Of a stretch of 64,000 bases of DNA, positions 9,238-17,594 are shown piece by piece. The notes under the pieces are model-generated. The model was not told the DNA's origin. It saw nothing but the letters and a program-made list of their open reading frames with translations, and did not search any database. This DNA is from JAEINY01 sp942490535 (GTDB lineage: Bacteria > Bacteroidota > Bacteroidia > Bacteroidales > Marinilabiliaceae). A program made the translations under genes and the position numbers. Numbering within the stretch: position 1 is the stretch's first letter; the number at the start of each line of letters is the position of its first letter. The DNA lies in contig CALNXQ010000003.1 in assembly GCA_942490535.1 (NCBI GenBank), forward strand, positions 1,054,001-1,118,000, read 5' to 3'.

Positions 9238-10335
9238 TTAATCCAGTTCATACACACGTACATAATCCACCTCCATGGTTTGGGGGAAAATGGTATTATC
9301 AATTCCTTGTGCACCGCCCCAATTTCCGCCAACAGCAATATTCAGAATGAAAAATTGTGGTTTATCGAATGGCCAGTTGGCAGGCGTTTTAGTAGCCGGT
9401 GCATAGGTGTGTGTAATGTTATCCGGGGTATCGATGTAAAATTCCATTTTCTCTTCGGTCCAAGTCAGTCCATAAATGTGAAATTGCTCTTCACAAGTCG
9501 TTAATCCCTTACTGCTTCCATTGCCATTACTACCTGCCCCTGCAGCTGTATGCACCGTGGCATGCACCACATCAGGCTCATACCCGACGTACTCCATAAT
9601 GTCAATCTCACCACAAGCGGGCCATCCAGCACTGCCCAGGTTTGCCCCCAGCATCCAGATGGCGGGCCATATTCCTCTGCCTGAGGGCAGCTTGGCCCGA
9701 ACTTCGATACGCCCATAGGTAAATTCTCGCTTACCCCAGGATATCATTCGGGTCGAAGAATATGAACCAGCTGTTGTATTATCATTCTCTTTCCGGGCAG
9801 TGATCACCAGCTTCCCATCTTCAATATGGGCATTGCTGCCATTGGTATAATTTTGTAATTCGTTGTTTCCCCAACCAGTGGCACCCGTTTCAAAGGTCCA
9901 GTTGGAAGCATTAATGTTGGAACCATCAAACTCATCGGCCCAGACAAGCGTACCATTTAAGTCATAATCAGGATCATCAGCTTCAACCTTAATGGTTTTA
10001 CTGATGATTTTAGTGTCGTTGGTCGTATTAACAGGTCCCCACACTTTTAGCCGGACCTCATACTCACCTTTAAGGGGATAATAAATGGTATATTCTTTAT
10101 TCTTAACGGTTTCTTTGGATGTGGTTTCGCCGTTTCCGAAGTCCCATTCTGTATATAAATACTCACCGGATGAAGTATTTGTGAACGTCACCAAATTGGG
10201 ATGAGCAGCATCCATCTGATAACTGAAGTCAGGTGTATATCCTGTGTTTTCATCAGCAGAACTGCATGACAAACAGGATACGGAGAGTAATGCAAGAATG
10301 ATTAATGGCCACGCCAATAATTGTGATCGAGTCAT
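9238..10335 (-). CDS. GH16 laminarinase (endo-beta-1,3-glucanase) lipoprotein with N-terminal PKD domain
   Basis: The start at 10335 (MTRSQLLAWP) is chosen because it begins a clean lipoprotein signal with Cys at 21 or 24; an in-frame ATG at 10404 would add 23 charged residues in front and overlap the intercistronic hairpin. A PKD domain covers about 30-118 (EWDFGNGETTSK). GH16 follows from about 128, starting with LVWADEFDG. The catalytic signature GEIDIMEY places the nucleophile at Glu243 and the acid/base at Glu248; the extra Met between the motif halves is typical of laminarinase-like GH16 members. It should cut laminarin at the cell surface. It lies between the surface binding protein and GH3 genes. 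Confidence 0.92.
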   Translation of the reverse strand: MTRSQLLAWPLIILALLSVSCLSCSSADENTGYTPDFSYQMDAAHPNLVTFTNTSSGEYLYTEWDFGNGETTSKETVKNKEYTIYYPLKGEYEVRLKVWGPVNTTNDTKIISKTIKVEADDPDYDLNGTLVWADEFDGSNINASNWTFETGATGWGNNELQNYTNGSNAHIEDGKLVITARKENDNTTAGSYSSTRMISWGKREFTYGRIEVRAKLPSGRGIWPAIWMLGANLGSAGWPACGEIDIMEYVGYEPDVVHATVHTAAGAGSNGNGSSKGLTTCEEQFHIYGLTWTEEKMEFYIDTPDNITHTYAPATKTPANWPFDKPQFFILNIAVGGNWGGAQGIDNTIFPQTMEVDYVRVYELD

Positions 10336-10383
10336 TATAATGCGTTTTTGGGGATAAGAAGATGTATTTATTTTTAAAGAAGA

Positions 10384-10409
10384 GCGTTTTGTGCCGAGAC
10401 ACAAAACGC
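10384..10409 (-). promoter_or_regulatory. Perfect 10-bp intercistronic hairpin between binding protein and GH16
   Basis: GCGTTTTGTG pairs perfectly with CACAAAACGC around the six-base loop 10394-10399. It starts 16 bases after the stop of the surface binding protein gene. The minus-strand sequence behind it (TCTTCTTTAA) is only weakly U-rich. It is read as a partial terminator or 3'-end stabiliser that would set SusC/SusD/binding protein above the enzymes. Function is inferred. Confidence 0.5.
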
Positions 10410-10424
10410 CCCTATATTAAATCA

Positions 10425-12182
10425 TTATTGCCTTGCAGATTTAAGACCTTCCACATGTGGACCGGCTAAATCATCGAAATAAAATTCGTGAACACCATCC
10501 CCATTGCCAGGATTCAGCATGATTCTAACAATGTTGTAGAAATCATTGTTAAAACGAGCATCAGTAGTAATATCTGAAGTGAATTGATCTCCTGTCCAGT
10601 CAAAACCAGCCCCCACACCAGCGAAGTCATATTCTGCCACTTCCCAGGTATCATCAGCCTGAATAGTATAGGTTAATTCAGCACCAGTTTGCCATGCATT
10701 TCCAGCTCTATCAGTATTCTCTAACTTTAATAATACAGCCTGACCGGCTTTTCCTCTCACCATAATTCTAAAAACAGAGGTTTGCGTTAAGTTAAAACGG
10801 TAACCAGCAGGCAACTTCATATTGGCATTGGCCCACTGTTGCCCATCTTTTTTATAATGGAACACATCAACCCCTTTATTTGGATATATGCGTTCCGGGT
10901 TATCGACCACCGACACGGCACAATCTTCACCTGCCACCGGCGCCATCTCCACCTCACTGTTATCCACGTACATCACCATGTAATCCAATAGAAAAGGCAC
11001 ATAGGTTGAATGATAGTTTTCGACATTGATAGCCTGGTTATCTACCACATTTTCATTTGAAGCCAAAACCGTAACTTTTACCGGGTAATTCCCTTTACGC
11101 ATATAAACATGCTTAAGTGTAGCAGTGTAATCATCGGTAGTATATACTTCACTGCCATCGCCAAAATCAACGGTAAAACCATTCACGCTAATACCGTCAG
11201 GAATGATCACATCAGAAAGGTTCACTGCCCATTCATTCTCTTCAGCTGTTTCAGTAATAGTGCTCACAAATGTTACTACAGGTTTTTCATACCCTTTAAG
11301 CACCAATCTATTGTACCACCTATTTCCATCACCAGCAACACAACTCAGGTACAAGTTCGTCTCCGTAATTTCTTCAACACGATACTCATTATTTACAGCA
11401 CCGTAGTCAAAACCAAAAAATGAAGGCTTAGATGAAGAAAGTACAATGTAATTCACGCCCTCTCTCTCTACCATGGCCCACGCTGCATCATCACCCGGTG
11501 TATAGTTGACCCGGCAATCGACACCATCTACTTCAACCGGGTTCGAATAATTTGGATCCCCTTTTTGATAATCTTTCACGTAAGTGTCACCATAGGTTTC
11601 AAAGTCAAACCCAAAACCAACCAATGTAAATGTGAACTCATCATCATAAGCTCCAGATGTGGTTTTCTGTAGAGGTGTAGCCGCCCACCATTCAGGCCAG
11701 TCGCCACCTACAGGTCCAATTCCAAAATGACCAGTAGCCAAACTATCCACTACCCACGTTTTACCATCAGTAGCATCAGCACCACCTGATAAGGCGGTTA
11801 GAATTGGACTATCTAAAAATGCATAATCCGTTTCCGTTTGAATGACTTGATCGGCTTTTTCGGTGGTTCCAATATTTGTAGAAATAGCCATTTTCACATC
11901 AAAAGTACCTGGTAACGGATAGTAAGCAATCACTTCATTACCCAGAGCAGAAGCCCCATTACCAAATGTCCACTTGATGGTATAAATCCCTGATACAGGT
12001 GTGTTGTTCTTCATCACAAAATGATACTCATCTTCACCAGGAGTGATGGTAAAACTCATCTCCTCAGTGGTTGGAGGATTATTTATACCCGCACCCGGCT
12101 TGTCAAATTCCTGAGGATCGCAGCTTACAAACAGTAAAACTGCCACAACCACTAATATCCCCGATTTAAATATATTTTTCAT
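10425..12182 (-). CDS. PKD-domain surface glycan-binding lipoprotein (SGBP, SusE/F position)
   Basis: The 585-residue lipoprotein has signal and lipobox FVSC (Cys21). A PKD domain at about 40-115 (KWTFGNGASA, YYPLPGTFDVKM) is followed by a beta-rich module at about 125-295 (GGDWPEWWAA, GFGFDFETYGDTYV). A second PKD-like domain lies at about 305-385 (DFGDGSEVYTTDD), and a C-terminal jelly-roll resembling a carbohydrate-binding module covers about 400-580. No catalytic motif is seen. Its place directly after SusD and before GH16 matches surface glycan-binding proteins of marine laminarin PULs, which hold the polysaccharide at the outer membrane. A Shine-Dalgarno-like AAGGAG (12191-12196) sits 8 bases before its ATG, which is unusual in this phylum. 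Confidence 0.8.
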   Translation of the reverse strand: MKNIFKSGILVVVAVLLFVSCDPQEFDKPGAGINNPPTTEEMSFTITPGEDEYHFVMKNNTPVSGIYTIKWTFGNGASALGNEVIAYYPLPGTFDVKMAISTNIGTTEKADQVIQTETDYAFLDSPILTALSGGADATDGKTWVVDSLATGHFGIGPVGGDWPEWWAATPLQKTTSGAYDDEFTFTLVGFGFDFETYGDTYVKDYQKGDPNYSNPVEVDGVDCRVNYTPGDDAAWAMVEREGVNYIVLSSSKPSFFGFDYGAVNNEYRVEEITETNLYLSCVAGDGNRWYNRLVLKGYEKPVVTFVSTITETAEENEWAVNLSDVIIPDGISVNGFTVDFGDGSEVYTTDDYTATLKHVYMRKGNYPVKVTVLASNENVVDNQAINVENYHSTYVPFLLDYMVMYVDNSEVEMAPVAGEDCAVSVVDNPERIYPNKGVDVFHYKKDGQQWANANMKLPAGYRFNLTQTSVFRIMVRGKAGQAVLLKLENTDRAGNAWQTGAELTYTIQADDTWEVAEYDFAGVGAGFDWTGDQFTSDITTDARFNNDFYNIVRIMLNPGNGDGVHEFYFDDLAGPHVEGLKSARQ

Positions 12183-12215
12183 ATTTATATCTCCTTAATT
12201 AATTCAATCCACAGA

Positions 12216-13757
12216 TTAATAACCTGTATTTTGCTGCAATTTAAATTCACCTTCCGTTCTATCAATTTCCGACTGAGGAATTGGCAGGTACTTCTTGTAA
12301 TCCTCCCAGGTACGCTCTGAAGAATACTCAGGAACGCTCTCTGTCAATACCGCGGCCTCACCCCAGCGAACTAAATCCCAGAAACGCATGCCTTCACCCA
12401 TGAACTCGCGACGGCGCTCTAATTTAATATTGACAGCAGAGGCATCTACGGGATCAACACCCGCACGTGATCGGATTTGATCCAATGCATCCTGAGCAGT
12501 TAAACTACCAACAGGGGCCACACCATGCACCACCATCAATTCAGCTGCGTTTAACAAAACTTCTGCATATCTGAAAACCCGTAAGTTATTCTCATAATTC
12601 AAGTCCACATCACCAGGAGGCTCATTGTATTCCACACGCGCCGCATATTTACCCATAAAATAACCGGTATCCTGAAAACGAGGGGTATAATCACCAGTGG
12701 CAAATTGATTCACCGAAGCACTTAATCTGGCATCTTCCTTCTCAAAAAGAGCCACAAACTCGGGACGAACCGGACCAAATCCCCAGCCACCTTTATATAT
12801 AGACTTTTCATCACCAGACTCACTTAATAGATCATGACCGGTTAAACCATTTGGAGAGATAAAAGCAGGCAGGTTGGTTCCGAAACCAGCCCAACCATCG
12901 GCCCAAGTTTTACCACCAAATTCGCCAGGTAAATGATTGATCTCAAAGATGGACTCATCACAATATTCCCCATCACGCGTCCAGATCGAAGCATAGTCAA
13001 CCAATGCATACGATCCCTTTTCATAAATCTCATTCATATCAGCCAAGACCTCTCCAAAGCGACCCATATCATTTTGATACATAACCACACGTGCTCTTAA
13101 CAACATAGCCGCAGCTTTGGTGATTCGACCTGCATTTTCGGCCGTTACATCCATGGGTAGTTTATCACCATCCAAGGCCCAATCAAGATCTTCCATAATT
13201 TCAGCATAAATCTGATCGGCAGTATATTGCGGTGCCATATAAGGCGCCTCTAATTCCTCTTCGAAATACGGGATATTGCCCCAAAATTTCCAAAGCCAAT
13301 GGACAAAGTAGGCTCTTAGAAAGTGAGCTTCCGCCTTGTATTGATTCAGTGCAACGTCATCTACTCCAATTGCATTTTCACAAGCTAAGAGTGCATTATT
13401 CGAACGATTTAATCCTGTGAAATAGATGGTCCATAAACCTTCAGGCAGTTCATTAGCTGTAGCATCCAATTGAGACAGACGGTACAACTGTCCCTGGTCA
13501 CCGGCATCACCACCACCCTTATAAATGTCATCTGAACGCAAGTCAGACATCAATACAATACTGTTATAATTGTTATTCGCATAACTATCAAAGAGTAATA
13601 TCTGATAACAGGAGGTCAAGTTGGCTAATATGGCTCCCTCCGTTGCTGCTCCACCTGTTTCTTGTGAGGCCGTTGGATAGTTAGTCAGGAAATCATCGCT
13701 ACACGAGACTAATCCCAGCAATGCGACGAAAAATATTGACTTAATATATTTATTCAT
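12216..13757 (-). CDS. susD: SusD/RagB-family outer-membrane lipoprotein (laminarin PUL)
   Basis: The 513-residue protein has a lipoprotein signal (GLVSC) and the usual SusD pattern: tetratricopeptide helices early (AEAHFLRAYFVHWLWKFWG, AAAMLLRARV) and the C-terminal block FRYAEVLLNAAELMV, IRSRAG, ERRREFMGEGMRFWDLVRWG and KKYLPIPQSEIDR. SusD lids the SusC channel and helps bind the glycan. It lies 17 bases downstream of SusC and 33 upstream of the binding protein. It is clearly different from the other two SusD proteins of the window, which share LTLDELLAERGREL and EGHRR instead. Confidence 0.95.
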   Translation of the reverse strand: MNKYIKSIFFVALLGLVSCSDDFLTNYPTASQETGGAATEGAILANLTSCYQILLFDSYANNNYNSIVLMSDLRSDDIYKGGGDAGDQGQLYRLSQLDATANELPEGLWTIYFTGLNRSNNALLACENAIGVDDVALNQYKAEAHFLRAYFVHWLWKFWGNIPYFEEELEAPYMAPQYTADQIYAEIMEDLDWALDGDKLPMDVTAENAGRITKAAAMLLRARVVMYQNDMGRFGEVLADMNEIYEKGSYALVDYASIWTRDGEYCDESIFEINHLPGEFGGKTWADGWAGFGTNLPAFISPNGLTGHDLLSESGDEKSIYKGGWGFGPVRPEFVALFEKEDARLSASVNQFATGDYTPRFQDTGYFMGKYAARVEYNEPPGDVDLNYENNLRVFRYAEVLLNAAELMVVHGVAPVGSLTAQDALDQIRSRAGVDPVDASAVNIKLERRREFMGEGMRFWDLVRWGEAAVLTESVPEYSSERTWEDYKKYLPIPQSEIDRTEGEFKLQQNTGY

Positions 13758-13774
13758 AACTGATTATTTTTTTA

Positions 13775-16700
13775 TTAGAAAGTAATATTAGCACCTACAG
13801 AAATGGTTCTGGCCTGAGGATAAATCCCCTTGTCAACACCAATTGTAGTATAGGATCCGGATGACATTTCCGGATCGAATCCATCATAATTGGTAAAAGT
13901 TAACAGGTTCTCTGCCGATACATACAAACGTAAACGCTGAACAGCCGCTCTCTTTAGGATTGTAGCAGGTAATGAATAACCTAACTGAATATTTTTGAGA
14001 CGCACAAACGAACCATCTTTAATATACAAGTCAGACGAACGCCAGTTACGGTTCAGATTTTCGTTTGTCATCCGTGGAATGGAATTAGAAGTACCTGCAC
14101 CTGTCCAACGATCTAGGATCCATGCTGGACGGTTCATGGCAGGAATATCGCCCCGTTGTGAGAAGTCAAAGACATCATTACCAACGGATCCCTGGAAGAA
14201 CATACTTAAGTCAAAACTTTTCCAATCGGCATTAAAATTTAAACCAAACGTCCAATCAGCCATCCCTTTACCAATTTTCGTTTTATCCTCATCGGTAATT
14301 TTATTATCTCCATTCAGATCTACAAAGCGAACATCTCCAGGCTTGGCCACTTCACCATATTTAGCATTGTAGGCTGCTGCCTCTGCCTCATTTTGGAAAA
14401 GTCCATCGGTCTTAAATCCATAGAAATATGGAAATACTTCACCATTTTTACCTTTCACATAACTACCCACTCCGGATGCACCGCCGGTTTCATATGTATT
14501 TTCACCAGACGCATTACCCATGTTGATGAGTTCATTATTCAAATAAGTGGCATTGGCAGAAATACTGTAGTGGAAATCGCTCACATATCCTTTGTAAGAA
14601 AGTTCAAATTCCAAACCACTGTTTTCCATATCACCGGCATTGGCAATAGGCGCTTCTTTTCCCACATAACCTGGTATGGGCTGCGCAATTAACATTCCAT
14701 TAGTCGTCTTTTTAAAGTAATCAAATCCAAAGGATAGTGAACTGTTAAAAAAACGCGTATCAAAACCGATGTCGATTTGTTCAGATTCCTCCCAGATGAC
14801 ATCAGGATTGGCGATTCGCTGAGGGCTACTACCGTACGATAAGGATTTATCAGCATCCGGTCCTGACCCAAAATAGTAGTTCTGATTACCAGCCATCAAG
14901 CTCGTATAAGAAAAGTCATCGATGTTTTGATTCCCGTTCATCCCCCAGCTCGCACGAATTTTCAAATAATTGAACCAGATTGGACGACCATCCATGAATC
15001 CTTCATTGGTCACGTTCCAACCAATTGAAGTGGAAGGAAAAATAGCCCACTTATTCTTGGGACCAAACTTGGATGATCCATCGCGGCGAACAGTGGCCTG
15101 AAACATGTACTTCTCATTAAAGTTATAATCTACACGACCAAAATAAGACGCCAATGTTTGATTAGAAAATCCACCAGTACCACCAGCCACTCGTCCTGCT
15201 GTAGGAGGTGCAATGGCATAATCGATAACTGCTTTGTTAGGATCATTTTCCAACAGATCATAATCATCACCCCAAAGCTCTCTTAAAGTATACTCCTGAG
15301 CCGACTGGCCAGCTAACAAGCCAATATTGTGTTTACCATTAATGGTTTTTGTATAGGATAATGTATTTTCTAACTGCCATGTGAAACCTCTGTGCATATT
15401 AGAAAACACATGACTTTGCGTGAAGTTTTTTCCCTGAGACGCTAAGAAATGTTCGAATTCGTAACCATCTCCGCCCCAAAACGCAAGATCCACACCATAA
15501 CTAGATTTAAATTTTAAGCCCTTTATGATGTCCAGTTCTGCCCAAAAGGAAGATACAAACTTATCTTCATTGTTTTTGCTTCCTGTAGGTGCATTCATCA
15601 TGGCAACCGGGTTAGCAATTTCCTGAAAACCTGCAGGCGGAATAGAATAAACACGGCCATCCTTATCCGTTACTGCATTTGGATACTGAGCAAGAACGGC
15701 ATCGGGATCTTCTGCATAAACAGGTACTAGCGGATTAAACGTTAATGCACTACCCAAAACAGAGCCATATTCTGAGTTAGTTTCGATACCTGAAGATAAA
15801 ACACGCGAATAGCCGGCATTAATACCAACTTTCATATTGTTTAAAAAAGAACGATCGGCTTGAAATACATTATATGTCGTATTCGAGCGGATACTGTAAC
15901 GCTCGTAGTTAGATCTGTCGTAATTACCTCCAACAATCCCTTCCTGATTGAAATAACCGAAAGACACGAAATAATTAACGGCATCATTACCACCGTTGAT
16001 ACTCACCTGATGACTTTGAACCGGCGCGTTGTAATTAAAGGTCTCATCCTGCCAATCTGTTCCGCTTCCAACAGATGAAATTTGGTCCATCGAATACATA
16101 GGCTGTTGGCCATCATTCAATTTAGATTCATTCATAATGACCATATACTCTGTGGCATCAAGCACGGACTTCTTTTTCCAGGGATTCTGCCAACCATAGG
16201 TCACATCATAATTGATGGATGCTTTACCTGACTTTCCTTTTTTTGTGGACACAAGAATAACACCGTTTGCCGCACGAGCACCATAAACAGCTGCCGATGC
16301 TGCATCTTTTAATACCTCAACAGACTCAATGTCCGAAGGATTTAAATAACTGATTCCTCCACCAACGGCCATTCCATCTACAATATATAATGGATCACTG
16401 TTGTTAATGGTGCCGATTCCACGGATGCGAACTTTAGAATCAGACCCTGGCTGACCTGAGCTTTGTGTGATTTGAACGCCGGAAACACGTCCCTTTAATA
16501 CATCCTCAATTCTGGAGGGTGTCGTATTCTCAAGATCCTCGGCAGACACACTACTAATGGCAGCGGTTACCACACTCTTTTTCTGAACACCGTAACCGAT
16601 GACAACCACTTCGTCCAAATCGGTGATATCCTCTTTCATCGTCACATTAACCACATCGGATGTAATTGTCACTTCCTGGGCTTGCATCCCAATAAAAGAA

Positions 16701-16912
16701 AACACCAATACATCCTTCATGGATGCATTAATTGAGTAGGTTCCCTCAATAGTGGTTATTGTACCAATTGTTGTTCCTTTCACAACGACACTGACACCAG
16801 GAATGGGTTCACCATCCGCTGCGCCCGTTACTTTTCCCGTAACGGCTGTTACTTGTGCCTGGCTGGTGACAGCTAGCAGAAAAAGGAATAATATCCCTAA
16901 CACATGTTTCAT
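13775..16912 (-). CDS. susC: SusC/RagA-family TonB-linked outer-membrane transporter (laminarin PUL)
   Basis: The 1045-residue protein has a signal peptide (LFLFLLAVTSQAQ) and a carboxypeptidase-D regulatory-like domain at about 23-105 (VTGKVTGAADGEPIPGVSVVVKG). The TonB box region is DEVVVIGYG. A plug follows (IQITQSSGQPGSDSKVRIRG, DAASAAVYGARAANGVILV) and then a long beta-barrel. It has no N-terminal STN domain, so it is not a sigma/anti-sigma sensor. It imports oligosaccharides made by GH16 with energy from TonB. It is the first gene of the operon; the 682-base gap upstream separates it from the propeller regulator on the same strand, which probably controls it. Confidence 0.96.
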   Translation of the reverse strand: MKHVLGILFLFLLAVTSQAQVTAVTGKVTGAADGEPIPGVSVVVKGTTIGTITTIEGTYSINASMKDVLVFSFIGMQAQEVTITSDVVNVTMKEDITDLDEVVVIGYGVQKKSVVTAAISSVSAEDLENTTPSRIEDVLKGRVSGVQITQSSGQPGSDSKVRIRGIGTINNSDPLYIVDGMAVGGGISYLNPSDIESVEVLKDAASAAVYGARAANGVILVSTKKGKSGKASINYDVTYGWQNPWKKKSVLDATEYMVIMNESKLNDGQQPMYSMDQISSVGSGTDWQDETFNYNAPVQSHQVSINGGNDAVNYFVSFGYFNQEGIVGGNYDRSNYERYSIRSNTTYNVFQADRSFLNNMKVGINAGYSRVLSSGIETNSEYGSVLGSALTFNPLVPVYAEDPDAVLAQYPNAVTDKDGRVYSIPPAGFQEIANPVAMMNAPTGSKNNEDKFVSSFWAELDIIKGLKFKSSYGVDLAFWGGDGYEFEHFLASQGKNFTQSHVFSNMHRGFTWQLENTLSYTKTINGKHNIGLLAGQSAQEYTLRELWGDDYDLLENDPNKAVIDYAIAPPTAGRVAGGTGGFSNQTLASYFGRVDYNFNEKYMFQATVRRDGSSKFGPKNKWAIFPSTSIGWNVTNEGFMDGRPIWFNYLKIRASWGMNGNQNIDDFSYTSLMAGNQNYYFGSGPDADKSLSYGSSPQRIANPDVIWEESEQIDIGFDTRFFNSSLSFGFDYFKKTTNGMLIAQPIPGYVGKEAPIANAGDMENSGLEFELSYKGYVSDFHYSISANATYLNNELINMGNASGENTYETGGASGVGSYVKGKNGEVFPYFYGFKTDGLFQNEAEAAAYNAKYGEVAKPGDVRFVDLNGDNKITDEDKTKIGKGMADWTFGLNFNADWKSFDLSMFFQGSVGNDVFDFSQRGDIPAMNRPAWILDRWTGAGTSNSIPRMTNENLNRNWRSSDLYIKDGSFVRLKNIQLGYSLPATILKRAAVQRLRLYVSAENLLTFTNYDGFDPEMSSGSYTTIGVDKGIYPQARTISVGANITF

Positions 16913-16943
16913 AATAAATGGATTTAAAGAAATAATGATGAGA

Positions 16944-16951
16944 CAAACATA
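16944..16951 (-). promoter_or_regulatory. Possible -7 box for the laminarin operon
   Basis: The minus strand reads TATGTTTG, a match to the Bacteroidota -7 consensus TAnnTTTG, 31 bases before the SusC ATG. No clear -33 TTG is present at the usual spacing, so activation by a regulator would be needed. Confidence 0.3.
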
Positions 16952-17230
16952 GGCTCAGTTGTTAATGAATGCTAATATACAGCCTCACAAAAAACTCACT
17001 TTCACGCCCAATTAAACTCATAAAAAACTCACACCACAATTCATAAATATCTAATTTTCTTATCTTTATAATTTTAATACAACAATTAATACACTCACAT
17101 GCAAATACACATTAGCCAAAATCAGAGCCTCTGGTATAAATACATTTATTAACATTTAAAAGCTAGATAAAACAGTTCTTCCCTGTGCTAAAAATTGAAA
17201 AAAGTAATCACCTAAGTTGGATTTTAATGC

Positions 17231-17275
17231 GGGCCGAACGCCCTGTTCAATTGAACCCAAGGCGCGCCTATAGGC
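17231..17275. promoter_or_regulatory. Cluster of palindromes in the gap upstream of laminarin SusC
   Basis: Within 45 bases lie GGGC/GCCC around CGAAC (17231-17243), the perfect 12-bp palindrome GTTCAATTGAAC (17245-17256), GGCGCGCC (17261-17268) and GCCTATAGGC (17266-17275). The whole gap 16913-17594 contains no gene. This GC-rich patch in AT-rich surroundings may be a regulator site or a hairpin repeat; it is about 320 bases from the SusC start. Confidence 0.35.
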
Positions 17276-17594
17276 TGTATGAAGCTGCCCTAATGTGAGG
17301 AAATACTCAAGCTGGACGAGCCAGAACCAAATAATGAATATCGATCAACAAATGAAGAACGCCGAATTCTTGAATCACCAATCGTTAATCATTATTCCAT
17401 AGAGTCCAAAAACAATATCCTGCCAAATAATACAACCAAATCAGCAGTAAGACACTAACCTATACAGAAGCAAGAGTTTACAATCGGGAAATAATGAAAT
17501 AGAATACAGGGGTAGTCACAAAAAACACAAACCAGAAATCACTCTTTCCGCTTTACCAGTATTCCGCACCTTTAAAATCTCATAAAATGAAATC

